Assembly: GCA_964019415.1 (NCBI GenBank)
Contig: OZ025872.1
Coordinates: 9,622,678-9,686,677 of the forward strand
Reading direction: 5' to 3'
DNA from: Ianthella basta
Taxonomy: Eukaryota > Porifera > Demospongiae > Verongiida > Ianthellidae
DNA length: 64,000 nucleotides
In this document: piece after piece, positions 10,103 through 20,778 of the stretch
Position numbering within the stretch: position 1 is the stretch's first letter
Layout of the letters: each line of letters opens with the position of its first letter
Notes under the pieces: model-generated
The model's input: the letters and a program-made list of their open reading frames with translations, nothing else
Told to the model about the DNA's origin: nothing
The model's database searches: none
Position numbers and translations under genes: made by a program

Positions 10103-11614
10103 TCAATCTAACTTTGGTTCAATGCAGTCCACTCTAAAGTACAGAGTGTTGTAACTTAAGTACTGGCAATTCTGGTTACCACGGTAGTTCAGCTCTTGGT
10201 GGTAGATGAACTGAATTAGTCCCCAGCCACTGTTGGCTCTCTCCATACCAGTGACACGTCCACTGAATTCTTCAGGGATGTGGATATCAGGAGACCAAAT
10301 CTGCCTGGTGCAGTGCTGCCCATCCTCCAGCTGGTTGAGCAGGCTCACTTTGATGGTGCCTTTGAAGGGCCACTTCAGATTGTCATCATCATCTCCTCTC
10401 ATCAGGCAGACATACACTCCCACAAAAGTGCCGTTTACATTGTTGCCTCCATAAGCATCCACACTCAGACACATCTTGTATCCTCCAAAATGGGAGTACA
10501 CAGGATCACTGAACCAACAGCTTGTCCCCTTCTTCTCCTGAAATCCCTCCAATTTAAAAACCCATGGCGGGAGAGGATAGCAAGAGGGCTTATTCTGAAG
10601 TCATGGACAGAAAGCAACAGGCATCATACGGACATCATGGAGTTGAACTGCCTCACATAGCTGTTGCTTAGCAATTGTATATACTTCCATGAGTGCTTGC
10701 ACGTCGTCTTCGTCTAATGTAGGGCTTGTACCACATTCAATAATATCACACAACTGCCGCATTGCAGCTGCACATGAGCTCATGAGGTGGCTGTCCTCGT
10801 CTGATGTTGGGCTGAAACGAAGTTGAATAATCGTACAGGAGTATTTCATTGCAGCTGTACATGAACTTACCAGCCCTTTTAGATGGTAGTCCTTGTTTGA
10901 TGTGTGTTCCTTCAGATCTTTCCTCTTTACAGCAGAGGTACAGCCGGCCATCTTGTAAGGACACTCCACCAATTCCTCAGAGCAGGTCTTGGCAAGGTGG
11001 TCCTCCATTGCTCTACGAGTTATAGTCCTCTTGCATCCAGCAACACAGTCGAGACGAACAGATTCACATACCATGGGGTGTACGGTAGTGACTGTACTGC
11101 AAGTACCCCGGTATGGGCAACGAGGACACTTGATTATTCGATGAATGCATTCAGTGGCCTCGTGTGTTTTACGATGCTCTCGTTCTATCTCTGTTCCACA
11201 GCCATTTCTACATTTCACAGTAGTCTGGTGAGGACAGATTTCACTAATGTGGTCTTCAGCTTCCCTCAGTTCTCCCACCCAGTCACAACCCTTCTCAAAG
11301 TTGGGGCACTTCACCTTGAAATTACCAAGTCTTCTGTTGTTAAAGTGGTCTGGAGTTGCAGTGAAGTTAGCACGGTCGACAGGGCAGGTTTCTGTCCTTG
11401 TGATGCACCTACCACAGAACAAGTGCCCACAACTGGTCTGAACTGGCTCAAAAACCAGCTCTAGGCAGACAGGACATTTTAGTTCCTCTAGCAACGTGTT
11501 CTGGCAGTCCACAAATGTGTAGGTCACGCTTCTGTAACTAAACCGGGGTAAAGAGTGAGCCTGTTTCGCTACAGCTCTAGTCTTACGTGGCCGCAAAACC
11601 TTTCCGGTGTCCAT
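10103..11614 (-). pseudogene. Group I TRAF-like gene with one nonsense codon
   Basis: The frame runs from ATG 11614 (MDTGKVLRPRK) to 10103 and matches the intact gene at 18232-19758. One TGA at 10601-10603 replaces the Trp codon TGG in FCPWLQN, between the repeat region and MATH. The frame is open on both sides of the stop, so this is a single substitution and looks recent. The upstream part (337 residues) keeps RING (CPVC, CGHLFCGRC, CPVD), the zinc fingers and three repeats. The downstream part (10103-10600) keeps the whole MATH domain. Alternatives are a truncated MATH-less ligase, readthrough, a sequencing error or a segregating null allele. Confidence 0.85.
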
Positions 11615-11624
11615 TTTGTGCAAA

Positions 11625-11646
11625 TTACGCAATACGTACAAAATGG
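11625..11646 (-). promoter_or_regulatory. TTACGCAAT / AAAATGG promoter pair
   Basis: TTACGCAAT at 11625-11633 and AAAATGG at 11640-11646, 11 bp upstream of the ATG; the same arrangement is found in the duplicate at 19769. Confidence 0.5.
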
Positions 11647-11692
11647 CTTTAATATAGGAGCGCGTGTCAGAGTCAGTCGACCAAGGAGACCG

Positions 11693-11740
11693 TCATTCAG
11701 TTACTGGAATGTAGAACTGGAGAACCCTTCCGGTGTCCAT
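11693..11740 (-). other. Upstream mini-frame from a duplicated start region
   Basis: A 15-residue frame (MDTGRVLQFYIPVTE, then stop) begins with the same context as the main start (MDTGKVL) and lies ~80 bp upstream of it. An identical-length frame is conserved at 19837-19884. It arose by duplication of the start/promoter segment and could act as a uORF if transcription starts upstream. Confidence 0.45.
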
Positions 11741-12155
11741 TTTGTGCGAATTCCTCGTTCAGTGCACATTACGCAAAGTAGGGGGTTTCCGAACAAGATG
11801 CGGTTTCCGAACACGGCACAGCGCTCCGCCTTTATTCAAAGGAACAGCTTCTCACTGTGTCAGTTTATACATTGACTCTTGTGCTAACTGCATACAGAAT
11901 AGGAAGCTGTTCAATTGCGTGTAGGCGAAACGCAGCGCCCTGTTCAGTGACCCAATCTTGTTCGGAAACCCCTTACTTTACCTTATGTACAAATGGCTAT
12001 AATTATAGGAGCGCGTGTCAGAGTCACTCGAGCAAGGAGACTGTCATATTATTCAGTTACTGGAGTATACTGAAGTGCAAGCTTTGCTTCCAGGGCTGAA
12101 TGATAACACTAGAGACGCGTCGTAGGAATGCACATCGGACCTATAGTGTAGTATG

Positions 12156-13935
12156 CCGATGATGCAACAGCCGGTGGGACGCTAGCTGCTCTGCGAGGTT
12201 GGTGGGACAGATTACAGGCAGTGGGCCCATGTTTTGGATACCGCCCAAACCCCAGCAAAACCTGGCTAGTTGTCAAGGCAGATAGTGAACAGAGGGCTGA
12301 AGAGGGTTTCCAACACACTGGAATCCAGATCACCACTCAGGGCTCCAGGATCCTGGGAGCTGCCTTGGGCACACAGCCCTTTGTGGAGCAATTTGTTTGT
12401 GACAAAGTGTCTGAGTGGGTCACTGAAGTGAAGAATCTGTCTGTGGTGGCCAAGACGCATCCACAGGCTGCTTACGCAGTGTTCACCCACGGTCTGTCCA
12501 GTAGGTGGATCTTCCTCATGCGCACAATCCCTGATATAGAGGCTCTATTCCAACCACTGGAGGATGCAATAAGACAGTTCTTCCTTCCAGCAATCACAGG
12601 CAGACAAGCCCTGAGTGACACAGAAAGAGGGCTGGTGGCCCTCCCAGCGAGATTGGGAGGGATGGGGATTGCAATCCCAACAAAGATGGCATCCTCTCAG
12701 TTCAGATCCGTAATAAAGATATCCGAGCCACTTGCCGCCCTAATCCTCAAGCAGAGCCAATCGTATCCAGAGTCTACCATTGCCATCCAAAAAGCAGCCA
12801 AAGCAACAGCGCGATTCAACAACCGAGCTGCAGCTCAGGAAGAGGCTGATGTCCTGAGGCCACGTCTGCCCAGGTCGCAGCAATTTGGAATGGACCAAGC
12901 AAGGGAGAAGGGTGCTTCCTGTTGGCTGACTGCTCTGCTCATTCAAGAATATGGATTCAGTCTCCACAAGCAGGCCTTCAGGGACGCCTTATGTGTGAGG
13001 TACGGGTGGCAGCTCGAGAGACTTCCCTCTCACTGCGCATGCGGGGAGACCCTAAGCCTCAACCACGCACTCAGCTGCTCGAAGGGTGCCATGTCATCTA
13101 TCCGGCACAATCGCATAAGGGATTTGCTCGCACAGTTCCTCACAGAGGTCTGCCCAAATGTGGCCATTGAGCCAGCCCTGCAGCCACTAACAGGAGAGAC
13201 CTTCCCACAGAGTAGCGCCAACATGGATGAAGGAGCAAGACTGGATGTGAAAGCGCAAAACTTTTGGGATAGCAGTAGGAGTAGTGCATACTTCGACGTA
13301 AGAGTGTTTAACTCACACGCACCCTCCAACTGCAAAACGTCTACTGCAGCTTGCTACCGGAAACATGAGCTCGAGAAGAGAAGGGCGTACGAATGGAGGA
13401 TCCTTGAAGTAGAGCATGGCTCTTTCACTCCAATTGTCCCGTCAACAAGGGGTGGATGGGGGCCGTCAGCTACTGTAGCCTTCAGGAGGCTTGCTGGCCT
13501 TCTATCGGTCAAGCACACCCAGCCTTACAGCACAACTCTGGGATTCATGCGGTGCAAGATCGCTTTCTCTCTCCTCGATTCCACTATCATGTGCCTCCGA
13601 GGAGCCAGATCTTCATTCCACAGTCCCGCCCACAACACGATTGGTGGACAGGACCAGCCGTTGGACCTCATTGCGAGTGAGGCCCGGCTGTCTGATTGAC
13701 TTCACCTGACTGACGATTAGCTTGTACTGTCTACTGCCATGAAAAGTGCTTTCATGTAAAAAGTTATTATATTATTGTTTCTCTGTGTGTTTATGTAAAT
13801 ATTGTACCACAGGCAGTGTACATGTGTGCCTGATTTTTATTATTCACTCAATACAGTGCAAGTTACAATATACACCACTAATCTAAAGTAAATAATATAA
13901 TATAAATAAATAAATAAATAAATAATTCCCAGGAG
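12156..13935 (+). mobile_element. 5'-truncated LINE with restriction-like endonuclease
   Basis: The element begins inside the reverse transcriptase at the catalytic YADD motif (TATGCCGATGAT, from 12156). The open part, to 13699, continues through the RT thumb region (LPARLGGMGIAIP), a CAC-type zinc knuckle (CACGETLSLNHALSC) and a restriction-like endonuclease with RLDV, AYFDVRVF, a YRKHE..K..Y motif and VEHGSFTPIV. That order (RT, zinc knuckle, endonuclease) is known from R2/R4/Dong/NeSL-type non-LTR elements. A ~200-bp 3' UTR ends in a TAAA-type repeat (13905-13924). It interrupts the A block just where homology to ~20285 stops, so it inserted after or at that duplication boundary. 5' truncation makes it dead. 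Confidence 0.88.
12221..13699 (+). CDS. LINE polyprotein remnant (RT C-terminus and endonuclease)
   Basis: About 490 residues of open frame inside the truncated LINE; the frame in fact continues 5' to the YADD codons at 12156. There is no stop or frameshift, so insertion is fairly young. The start codon is not meaningful because the 5' end of the element is missing. Residues ~272-290 hold the CxC...H...C knuckle, and ~345-440 the endonuclease core (RLDV, FDVRVF, YRKHE, EHGSFTP). It is not a host gene. Confidence 0.88.
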   Translation: MGPCFGYRPNPSKTWLVVKADSEQRAEEGFQHTGIQITTQGSRILGAALGTQPFVEQFVCDKVSEWVTEVKNLSVVAKTHPQAAYAVFTHGLSSRWIFLMRTIPDIEALFQPLEDAIRQFFLPAITGRQALSDTERGLVALPARLGGMGIAIPTKMASSQFRSVIKISEPLAALILKQSQSYPESTIAIQKAAKATARFNNRAAAQEEADVLRPRLPRSQQFGMDQAREKGASCWLTALLIQEYGFSLHKQAFRDALCVRYGWQLERLPSHCACGETLSLNHALSCSKGAMSSIRHNRIRDLLAQFLTEVCPNVAIEPALQPLTGETFPQSSANMDEGARLDVKAQNFWDSSRSSAYFDVRVFNSHAPSNCKTSTAACYRKHELEKRRAYEWRILEVEHGSFTPIVPSTRGGWGPSATVAFRRLAGLLSVKHTQPYSTTLGFMRCKIAFSLLDSTIMCLRGARSSFHSPAHNTIGGQDQPLDLIASEARLSD

Positions 13936-14743
13936 GGTTGGCGGCCTTCATGAGCATATGCTAATTATGGTTTTGAAGTATGGAAGATTTTAAGACTTTA
14001 AATGAGACGGAATTTTTAATTAAGTCTTCATTCTTCTACAAACAGCCTGCAAAATACTAATATAAATGCACATAGGAGAACACTTAATGTATGGTGCATT
14101 TATATTAATGCATAGTGGTATCTTGTATATTAATGCAACTGGGCTCGTTGAGACATGAAACTTGGTGGATACATGCAAGTGGTCCACCTTCCTATGTTAT
14201 TAGCGGGATTTCTTAATTAGTCTCAAAATGGCCGACATATGTGAGGTGTACGATTTATTTAACCAGCCAGGCCCGCTCAGTCTTGACACTTGGTGGACCT
14301 AGCCAGATAATCCAACTGTTCATGTCATTAGCAGGATTTCTTAATTAGTTGCAAAATGGTCGAGAAAAGTGAGGTTCAATGCATATCCCACCTACCCGGC
14401 CCCGCTAAGTCTTGATACTAAGTGGACATAGTTAGATGGCCCATTTGCTCATGTCATTAGCAGGATTGCTTAATTAGTCACAAAATGGAGGCGATGTTTT
14501 GAACAATCACATTTTGGCACCAATTTGTAGGCATTTGCTGCTATGCTGGAGCAGAGCAGCACCCACATGTACACTTGCTCACAACTATCCAGCCACAATA
14601 TTCAGCTGCTATACCACCAATAAATAAGTACAACCACCATCACCACCACAGTGGAAGTTGCAACGAGTATTATATTATGTGCTACAGCTGAAAGAAAACA
14701 GACCACCATGCACATCAGGTGCTGCTACCATATACTACTAACA
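13936..14743. other. AT-rich spacer with weak internal repeats
   Basis: Three related ~125-bp stretches recur at about 14125-14235, 14255-14365 and 14380-14490 (shared CTTAATTAGT, CAAAATGG and GTCATTAGCAGGAT words). They form a degenerate tandem repeat. No gene is seen. Confidence 0.55.
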
Positions 14744-15125
14744 CCACCACACAGTGCAAGTTACAATATTACGGCCACCACATGCATTTCTAGATGAAAC
14801 GACCGCCACCACCACCACCACACAGTGCAAGTTTCAATGCATGCATTCAGTATATGCGCCATTGCTCTATAAAAAAACACCACCGCCACCACCACCACAC
14901 AGTGCAAGTTACAATATCACAGCCACCACCACCTGTGCCAGTAGAGTATTTGCGCTAGTTGGTCATTGAAAAAGACCACCAGTGCAAGTTACAGTGGCTC
15001 CGGGCCAGCACATGCAAGTTACAGCCGGTCAGAACCTGCACCGCTGCCATTGGAATGCACGCTGCAGCAAGCAATTGTAATTGTGGTGGTGGCTGCAATA
15101 TTGTAACTTGCACTGTGTGGTGGTT
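14744..15125. mobile_element. Foldback element with CACCACACAGTGCAAGTTAC ends
   Basis: The left end has CCACACAGTGCAAGTTACAA, and the right end (15090-15125) carries its reverse complement ending GTGTGGTGGTTT. Further copies of the motif lie inside at 14816, 14884 and 14985 in direct orientation. A related element with AGTACAAGTTAC ends is at 46697-47335. The pattern suggests a family of elements with multiplied subterminal repeats. Confidence 0.6.
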
Positions 15126-15185
15126 TCTTTATATATATAGACCTGTGAGCTAGAGTTTTCAGGATACAAACTCTTCCTGAACGTA

Positions 15186-15371
15186 CAGTGGAATCCCGCT
15201 AAACGGCCACCTCTATAAAACGACCACCTTAGAAATAAGGCCGCTTTGGTTCAGTCCCAAATCCATGTACACATGGTATGATGTATTAGTCAATCGCAGT
15301 ATTAAGACCACCTCGAAAATAAGACCACTTTGTATTGCCTGGATGGTGGTCATATTTCCAAGGTTCCACTG
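15186..15371. mobile_element. Pogo-type MITE, 186 bp
   Basis: Ends are CAGTGGAATCCCGCTAA and the complement of CAGTGGAACCTTGG. The left flank is TA as expected for pogo/Tc1 insertion; the right flank is mutated. It is shared with 20594-20778, so it predates the B duplication. Confidence 0.7.
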
Positions 15372-15890
15372 TCTTATAATGAACTGCTATGATGGGCTGG
15401 CCGCAGTGAACCACAGCAGTCGTCAATCTGAAGGGACTGAATGCTGAAAGCTTAAGCCAACACAAATGGCTGTCTACAGCTAGTGACAACTTGAAATTTG
15501 ATTGAATGCACAGCATCAAATATGCCTCCACATTAATCCTTGATTCAGCAGAACCTAGCCGGGTGTAGGCCTACATAGTGCTACCACACTACCACGCTTC
15601 ACTACTGAGTCACCACTGGCATCCATACCCACTCACACTCCATTGCACTGAATCAACCTCCATTTTGCTCAAATGCCATGTAAGATATATATAACAGTGC
15701 ATGAAATGAGGATCACATGATAAAGAAAAATGGAGGGGTGTGTATAGCAACAAAACAAAACAAGCAAACAAACTGGTTCAATAATGGTTGAATAAAACAC
15801 AAACTTATAAAAACAAAAAAGCAGCCTGATCACAAATTACAAAGAGTTCTTTGTATGTCGAATATTCCTCCGAACATGTTGCATGGTGTA
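15372..15890. repeat. 3' flank of segmental duplication B (pair with 20779-21310)
   Basis: About 95% identical by eye to 20779-21310, including GGCTGGCCGCAGTGAACC and the A-rich tract AAAACAAAACAAGCAAAC. It is non-coding. Confidence 0.8.
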
Positions 15891-17507
15891 CTAAAAGCAG
15901 TCCACTCTAAAGAATAGGGTGTTGTGTTTTAAGTACTGCAATTCGTTGTTAGCACGGCAGGTGAAATCTTGGTGGGAGATCAACTGAGGGTGTCCCCAGC
16001 CACTGTTTGCTCCCTCCTCTCCTGTGACACGCCCGCTGGTGCACTCAGGGATGTCGTCATCTAGTCTTGCGCGCCAGCCCCTATTTCCCTTATTGCGCAA
16101 TCGTGGAGAAAATTCTAAGCGCGATTGTGCAATAATAGGGGCTGGTGCGTGAGACTAGTCGTCATCAGGTGACCAGGGCTGTGTCATGTAGTACTGCCCA
16201 TCCTCCAGCTGGTTGAGCAGGCTCACTTTGATGGTGCCTTTGAAAGGCCACTTTAGATTGTCATCATTGGCTCCTTTCATCAGGTTGAAGACAGACACAT
16301 GACTGCCTTCCACATCTCCATCTCCATTAGCAACCACACTGAGACACCTCTTGTACCCTCCAAAGTGAGAGTACAAAGGATCACTGTACCACCATTCACT
16401 GTTCACCTTCTTCTTAAACCCATCCATCTTGACAACCCATGGTGGGCGAGGGTAGCGGGAGGGTGTGTTTTGAAACCATGGTCGATGGGCAAGGGGGAAG
16501 CTGAAGATAGTAGTACTGAAACCACATTGAATAATCCCACAGAGCTGTGGCATTGCGGCTGCACCTGTTTCCATCATCTCATGCAGGTTATGTTCCAGTG
16601 TGACATTTGCACTATGGTGAATGATCTTGCACATCTCTTGCACTGCAGCTGCACTGGTCCCCAACACCACCCTCCGGTGGTTGTTCTTCTCCAGTGTGGG
16701 GCTATAAACATGCTTGATAATCCCACAGGCGACTGGCACTGCAGATGTACATGACCCAACCAGGGCTTGTAGGTGGTGGCCCTTGTCATATGTGTGTTCC
16801 TTCAGATCCTTCCTCTTCACAACAGAGGTACAGCCGGCCATCTTGTGGGGACACTCCACCAATTCTTCAGAGTAGGTACTGGCAAGGTGATCCTTCATTT
16901 CTCTACGACTTATGCTCCGCTTGCATCCAGCGACACAAGTGAGACGAAATGCTTCATACACCATGAGATGTCCTGTAGTGACCGTGCTGTACGTACCCCA
17001 GTGTGGGCAATGAGGACACTTGAACTTGCGATGAATACATGTAGTTGTCTCGTGAACTTTCAGATCCCTTTGTCCCATTTTTCTTCCGCAACCATTTCCG
17101 CATTTCAGAACTGTCTGAAAACTGCAAGCCTCATCAGTGTGTTCCCCAGCTGCCCTCAGGTCTCCTACCCAGTCACAAACCTCAGAGTTGGGCATTTCAC
17201 CTTGAAATCACCAAGTCTTCTGTTGTTGAAATGGTCTGGAGTTGTAGTGAAGGTATTACGGTCAACTGGGCAAATTTTTTATCCCTTTAATGCACTCCCC
17301 ACAGAACAAGTGCCCACAACTGGTCTGCACTGGGTCAGAGACCAGCTCTAGGCAGATGGTACACTTCAGCTCCTCCAACAGTTTTCTCTGGCAATTCACA
17401 AAAGTGTAGTTAATACCTCTGTAACTGAACTGAGGCGGCGACTGCTCCAACTTTACTGCAGCTCTAGTCTTGTGCGTCCGCAACGAACGATCCCTTCCAA
17501 TCTCCAT
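15891..17507 (-). pseudogene. Group I TRAF-like relic: two frameshifts plus MITE insertion
   Basis: From ATG 17507 (MEIGRDRSLR) the frame encodes leader and RING (CTIC, CGHLFCGEC). A T-rich run near 17275-17280 carries one extra base before the CPVD codons. A compensating one-base loss plus a codon deletion occurs near 17190 (NSEVCDW where sisters have NSEKGCDW). The rest, to about 16158, encodes TRAF fingers, three ~31-residue repeats and most of MATH. A 96-bp hairpin MITE (16062-16157) with a 9-bp target duplication then interrupts the MATH domain, and the final codons are lost (stop after RVDCF). Several independent lesions make it a true pseudogene. Confidence 0.9.
16062..16157. mobile_element. 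TAGTCT hairpin MITE inserted in a TRAF relic
   Basis: 96 bp; ends TAGTCTTGCGCGCCAGCCCC and the complement of TAGTCTCACGCACCAGCCCC. It is flanked by a 9-bp duplication GTCGTCATC (16053-16061 and 16158-16166). The homologous codons at ~21488-21500 form the empty site with a single copy, proving insertion. Confidence 0.93.
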
Positions 17508-17533
17508 TTTTATGACATTTGATGACATCGACA

Positions 17534-17558
17534 TTACGCAATAGTAAAAATGGCTAAC
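17534..17558 (-). promoter_or_regulatory. TTACGCAAT / AAAATGG promoter pair
   Basis: TTACGCAAT at 17534-17542 followed by AAAAATGGC about 6 bp further upstream, 27 bp before the ATG of the relic. The promoter is preserved although the gene is dead. Confidence 0.45.
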
Positions 17559-17730
17559 CATCGGTATGCTGCGGTAGTAGTACGCGAGACTAACTGCGCG
17601 GGAATTCGAGCGAACGAAGGCGGCCACGCTGTTGCACACAATTAATCCGCGATGGTCCGTGATCCAACAATGCTTTCTCATCCGCACGTATTCGATTTGC
17701 ACCACCGATCGAAGTGGGTGCGATCGAATG

Positions 17731-18231
17731 TTAATGAAGAGAACGACACGTAGTTCATTGGCTTTTCAGCAGTCCAGAAGGGAGCGAAGAATGAAAGCCT
17801 AAGCCGTCATGCATGGGTATACAGCGCTACTGACTACTTGTAATTGGATTGACAGCACAGAACAGAAATGATATGCCACCACTTTAATCCTCAATCAGAA
17901 GGCTAGCTCGATTTAGGCTAACACAGGGCTACAGTGTCACTCTAGCGAGTCCCTGATATCCAATCTGATTCGCCTTCCACTCCCATGCAGGGAGTCAACC
18001 ACCATTTTGCTCAAAAACCATGCAGGATGTGACATTTCATGTAATCATGATGACACGAAGAAAAATTAAAAATGAATTGCTTTCAAAAATGGTAATCCTT
18101 TACACCTTAACAGAATTTCAAAGAAACGCAAACTTGTAAACTATTCTGGTCACTAAAATACACTTAGGGTCCTGTGAATGCCTCATTGTCCTTTGCGAAC
18201 ATACTGCACGGCAGCTAAGCTGGTACAAATC
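17731..18231. repeat. 3' flank of segmental duplication A' (pair with 9603-10102)
   Basis: Second copy of the A flank. The duplicated order is A (9.6-12.15), B (15.15-17.5), A' (17.7-20.3), B' (20.55-22.3), so an A-B pair was duplicated as one ~5-kb unit, with the LINE lying between A and B in the first copy only. Confidence 0.85.
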
Positions 18232-19758
18232 TCAATCTAACTTTGGTTCAATGCAGTCCACTCTCAAGAACACGATGTTGTACTTTAAGTACTGGCAATT
18301 CTGGTTACCATGATAGTTGAGCTCTTGGTGGAAGATGAACGGACTTTGTCCCCAGCCACTGTTGGCTCTCTCCATACCAGTGACACGTCCACTGAATACT
18401 TCAGGAATGTGGATATCAGGAGACCAAATCTGCTTAGTGTAATGCTGCCCATCCTCCAGCTGGTTGAGCAGGCTCACTTTGATGGTACCATTGAAGGGCC
18501 ACTTCAGATTGTCATCATTATCTCCTCTCATCAGGCTGATATACACACCCACAAAAGTGCCGTTTGCATTGTTGCCTCCATAAGCATCCACACTCAGACA
18601 CATCTTGTACCCTCCAAAATGGGAGTACACTGGATCACTGAACCAACGGTAGCTTGTCTCCTTCTTCTCCTGAAATCCCTCCAATCTAAAAACCCATGGC
18701 GGGAGAGGATAGCAAGAGGGCTTATTCTGAAGCCAGGGACAGAAAGCAAGAGGCATTCTAAGGCCATCACGACTGAGTTGTATAGCCTCATATAATTGCC
18801 GCTTAGCAACTGTATATGGCTCAGTGAGTGCTTGTATGTGGTGGTCCTCGCCCGATGTAGGGCTTGTGCCATGCTGAATAATAGCACAGAACTGCTGTAT
18901 TGCAGATGTACATGACTGCATGAGATCTTGGTGGCTGTTCTTGTCTGATGCGGGATTAAAACAACGTTGAATAATCCTACAGGAGCCTTGAATTGCAGCT
19001 GTAGACGATCCCACAAGAACTTGCAGATGGTAGTCCTTGTCTGATGTGTGCTGCTTCAGATCCTTCCTTTTCACAACAGAGGTACAGCCGGCCATCTTGT
19101 GGGGACACTCCACCAATTCTTCAGAGCAGATCTTGGCAAGGTGATCCTCCATTGCTCTACGGGTTAGAGTCCGCTTGCATCCAGCGACACAGTCGAGACG
19201 AACAGATTCACATACCATGGGGTGTACGGTAGTGACTGTACTGCAAGTACCCCGGTATGGGCAACGAGGACACTTGATTATTCGATGAATGCATTCAGTG
19301 GCCTCGTGCGTTTTACGATGCTCTCGTTCTATCTCTGTTCCACAGCCATTTCTACATTTCACAGTAGTCTGGTGAGGACAGATTTCACTAATGTGGTCTT
19401 CAGCTTCCCTCAGTTCTCCCACCCAGTCACAACCCTTCTCAGAGTTGGGGCACTTCACCTTGAAATTACCAAGTCTTCTGTTGTTGAAGTTGTCTGGAGT
19501 TGTGGTGAAGTTAGCACGGTCAACAGGGCAGGTTTCTGTCCTTGTGATGCATCTACCACAGAACAAGTGCCCACAACTGGTCTGCACTGGGTCGAAGACC
19601 AGCTCCAGACAGATGGGACACTTTAGTTCCTCAAGCAACGTGTTCTGGCAGTCCAAAAATGTGTAAGTCACGCTTCTGTAACTAAACCGGGGTAAAGAAT
19701 GAGCCTGTTTCACTACAGCTCTAGTCTTACGTGACCGCAAAACCTTTCCGGTGTCCAT
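18232..19758 (-). CDS. TRAF-like RING E3 ligase with MATH domain (group I)
   Basis: An intronless frame of 508 residues from ATG 19758 (MDTGKVLRSRK). The frame is open further upstream only through non-ATG codons. RING at about 47-80 (CPIC, CGHLFCGRC, CPVD), TRAF fingers ([28 protein letters not shown]), three ~31-residue repeats (VLVGSSTAAIQ, LMQSCTSAIQ, LTEPYTVAKRQ) and MATH ([41 protein letters not shown]). It is the intact sister of the 10103-11614 pseudogene. All zinc ligands are kept. Predicted TRAF-type ubiquitin ligase. Confidence 0.9.
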   Translation of the reverse strand: MDTGKVLRSRKTRAVVKQAHSLPRFSYRSVTYTFLDCQNTLLEELKCPICLELVFDPVQTSCGHLFCGRCITRTETCPVDRANFTTTPDNFNNRRLGNFKVKCPNSEKGCDWVGELREAEDHISEICPHQTTVKCRNGCGTEIEREHRKTHEATECIHRIIKCPRCPYRGTCSTVTTVHPMVCESVRLDCVAGCKRTLTRRAMEDHLAKICSEELVECPHKMAGCTSVVKRKDLKQHTSDKDYHLQVLVGSSTAAIQGSCRIIQRCFNPASDKNSHQDLMQSCTSAIQQFCAIIQHGTSPTSGEDHHIQALTEPYTVAKRQLYEAIQLSRDGLRMPLAFCPWLQNKPSCYPLPPWVFRLEGFQEKKETSYRWFSDPVYSHFGGYKMCLSVDAYGGNNANGTFVGVYISLMRGDNDDNLKWPFNGTIKVSLLNQLEDGQHYTKQIWSPDIHIPEVFSGRVTGMERANSGWGQSPFIFHQELNYHGNQNCQYLKYNIVFLRVDCIEPKLD

Positions 19759-19768
19759 TTTGTGCAAC

Positions 19769-19790
19769 TTACGCAATACGTACAAAATGG
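19769..19790 (-). promoter_or_regulatory. TTACGCAAT / AAAATGG promoter pair
   Basis: TTACGCAAT at 19769-19777 and AAAATGGC from 19784; identical layout to 11625-11646, 11 bp upstream of the ATG. Confidence 0.5.
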
Positions 19791-19836
19791 CTTTAATATA
19801 GGAGCGCGCGTCAGAGTCAGTCGACCAAGGAGACCG

Positions 19837-19884
19837 TCATTCAGTTATTGGAATGTAGAACTGGAGAACCCTTCCGGTGTCCAT
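19837..19884 (-). other. Upstream mini-frame from a duplicated start region
   Basis: MDTGRVLQFYIPITE then stop; the second copy of the mini-frame at 11693-11740 with one V-to-I change. It keeps the start context of the main gene ~80 bp downstream on the same strand. Confidence 0.45.
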
Positions 19885-20593
19885 TTTGTGCGAATCCTCG
19901 TTCAGTGCACATTACGCAATAAGGCGAAGTAGGGGGTTTCCGAACACGGCACCGCGCTCCGCCTGCATTAGAAGGAACAGCTTCTCACTTTGTCAGTTTA
20001 TACATTAACTCTTGTGCTAACTGCATACAGAAAATGAAGCTGTTCAATTGTGTGTAGGCGAAACGCGGCGCCCTGTTCAGTGACCCAATCTTGTTCGGAA
20101 ACCCCTTACTTTACCTTATGTACAAATGGCTATAATTATAGGAGCGCGTGTCAGAGTCACCCGAGCAAGGAGACTGTCATATTATTCAGTTGCTGGAGTA
20201 TACTGAAGTGCAAGCTTTGTTTCCAGGGCTGAATGATAACGCTGGAGACGCGTCGTAGGAATGCACACTAGACCCATAGTGTAGTTGTCCTGCGTGTAGC
20301 CGCAACTGCCCGACGGCACCTCGTTTTGAGCGAACGAACCCCTTCAACGAACATGATTCAATGTTGTGTAAGGATAATCGGTGTTCTGCGACTTTCAGCG
20401 GCGCTCCGACGTTGATTCGGGAGACTACTTCAGACGGCCCCGTCGTATCTCCTCAGAATGGAAGCTCGGCGGACAACAGGTCCGCGATGGTTCCTGACCC
20501 AGTGTTGGTATATAACACAAGCGCATACATTACTCCATACCCACCGATCGAAGTGAGCTAGAGTTTTCAGGATACAAACTCTTCCTGAACGTA

Positions 20594-20778
20594 CAGTGGA
20601 ATCCCGCTAACGACCACCTCTATAAAACGGCCACCTTAGAAATAAGGCCGCTTTGGTTCAGTCCCAAATCCATGTACACATGGTATGATGTATTAGTCAA
20701 TCGCAGTATTAAGACCACCTCGAAAATAAGACCACTTTGTATTGCCTGGATGGTGGTCATATTTCCAAGGTTCCACTG
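20594..20778. mobile_element. Pogo-type MITE, second copy
   Basis: Same element and position as 15186-15371, carried along in the B duplication; it begins CAGTGGAATCCCGCTAACGA. Confidence 0.7.
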
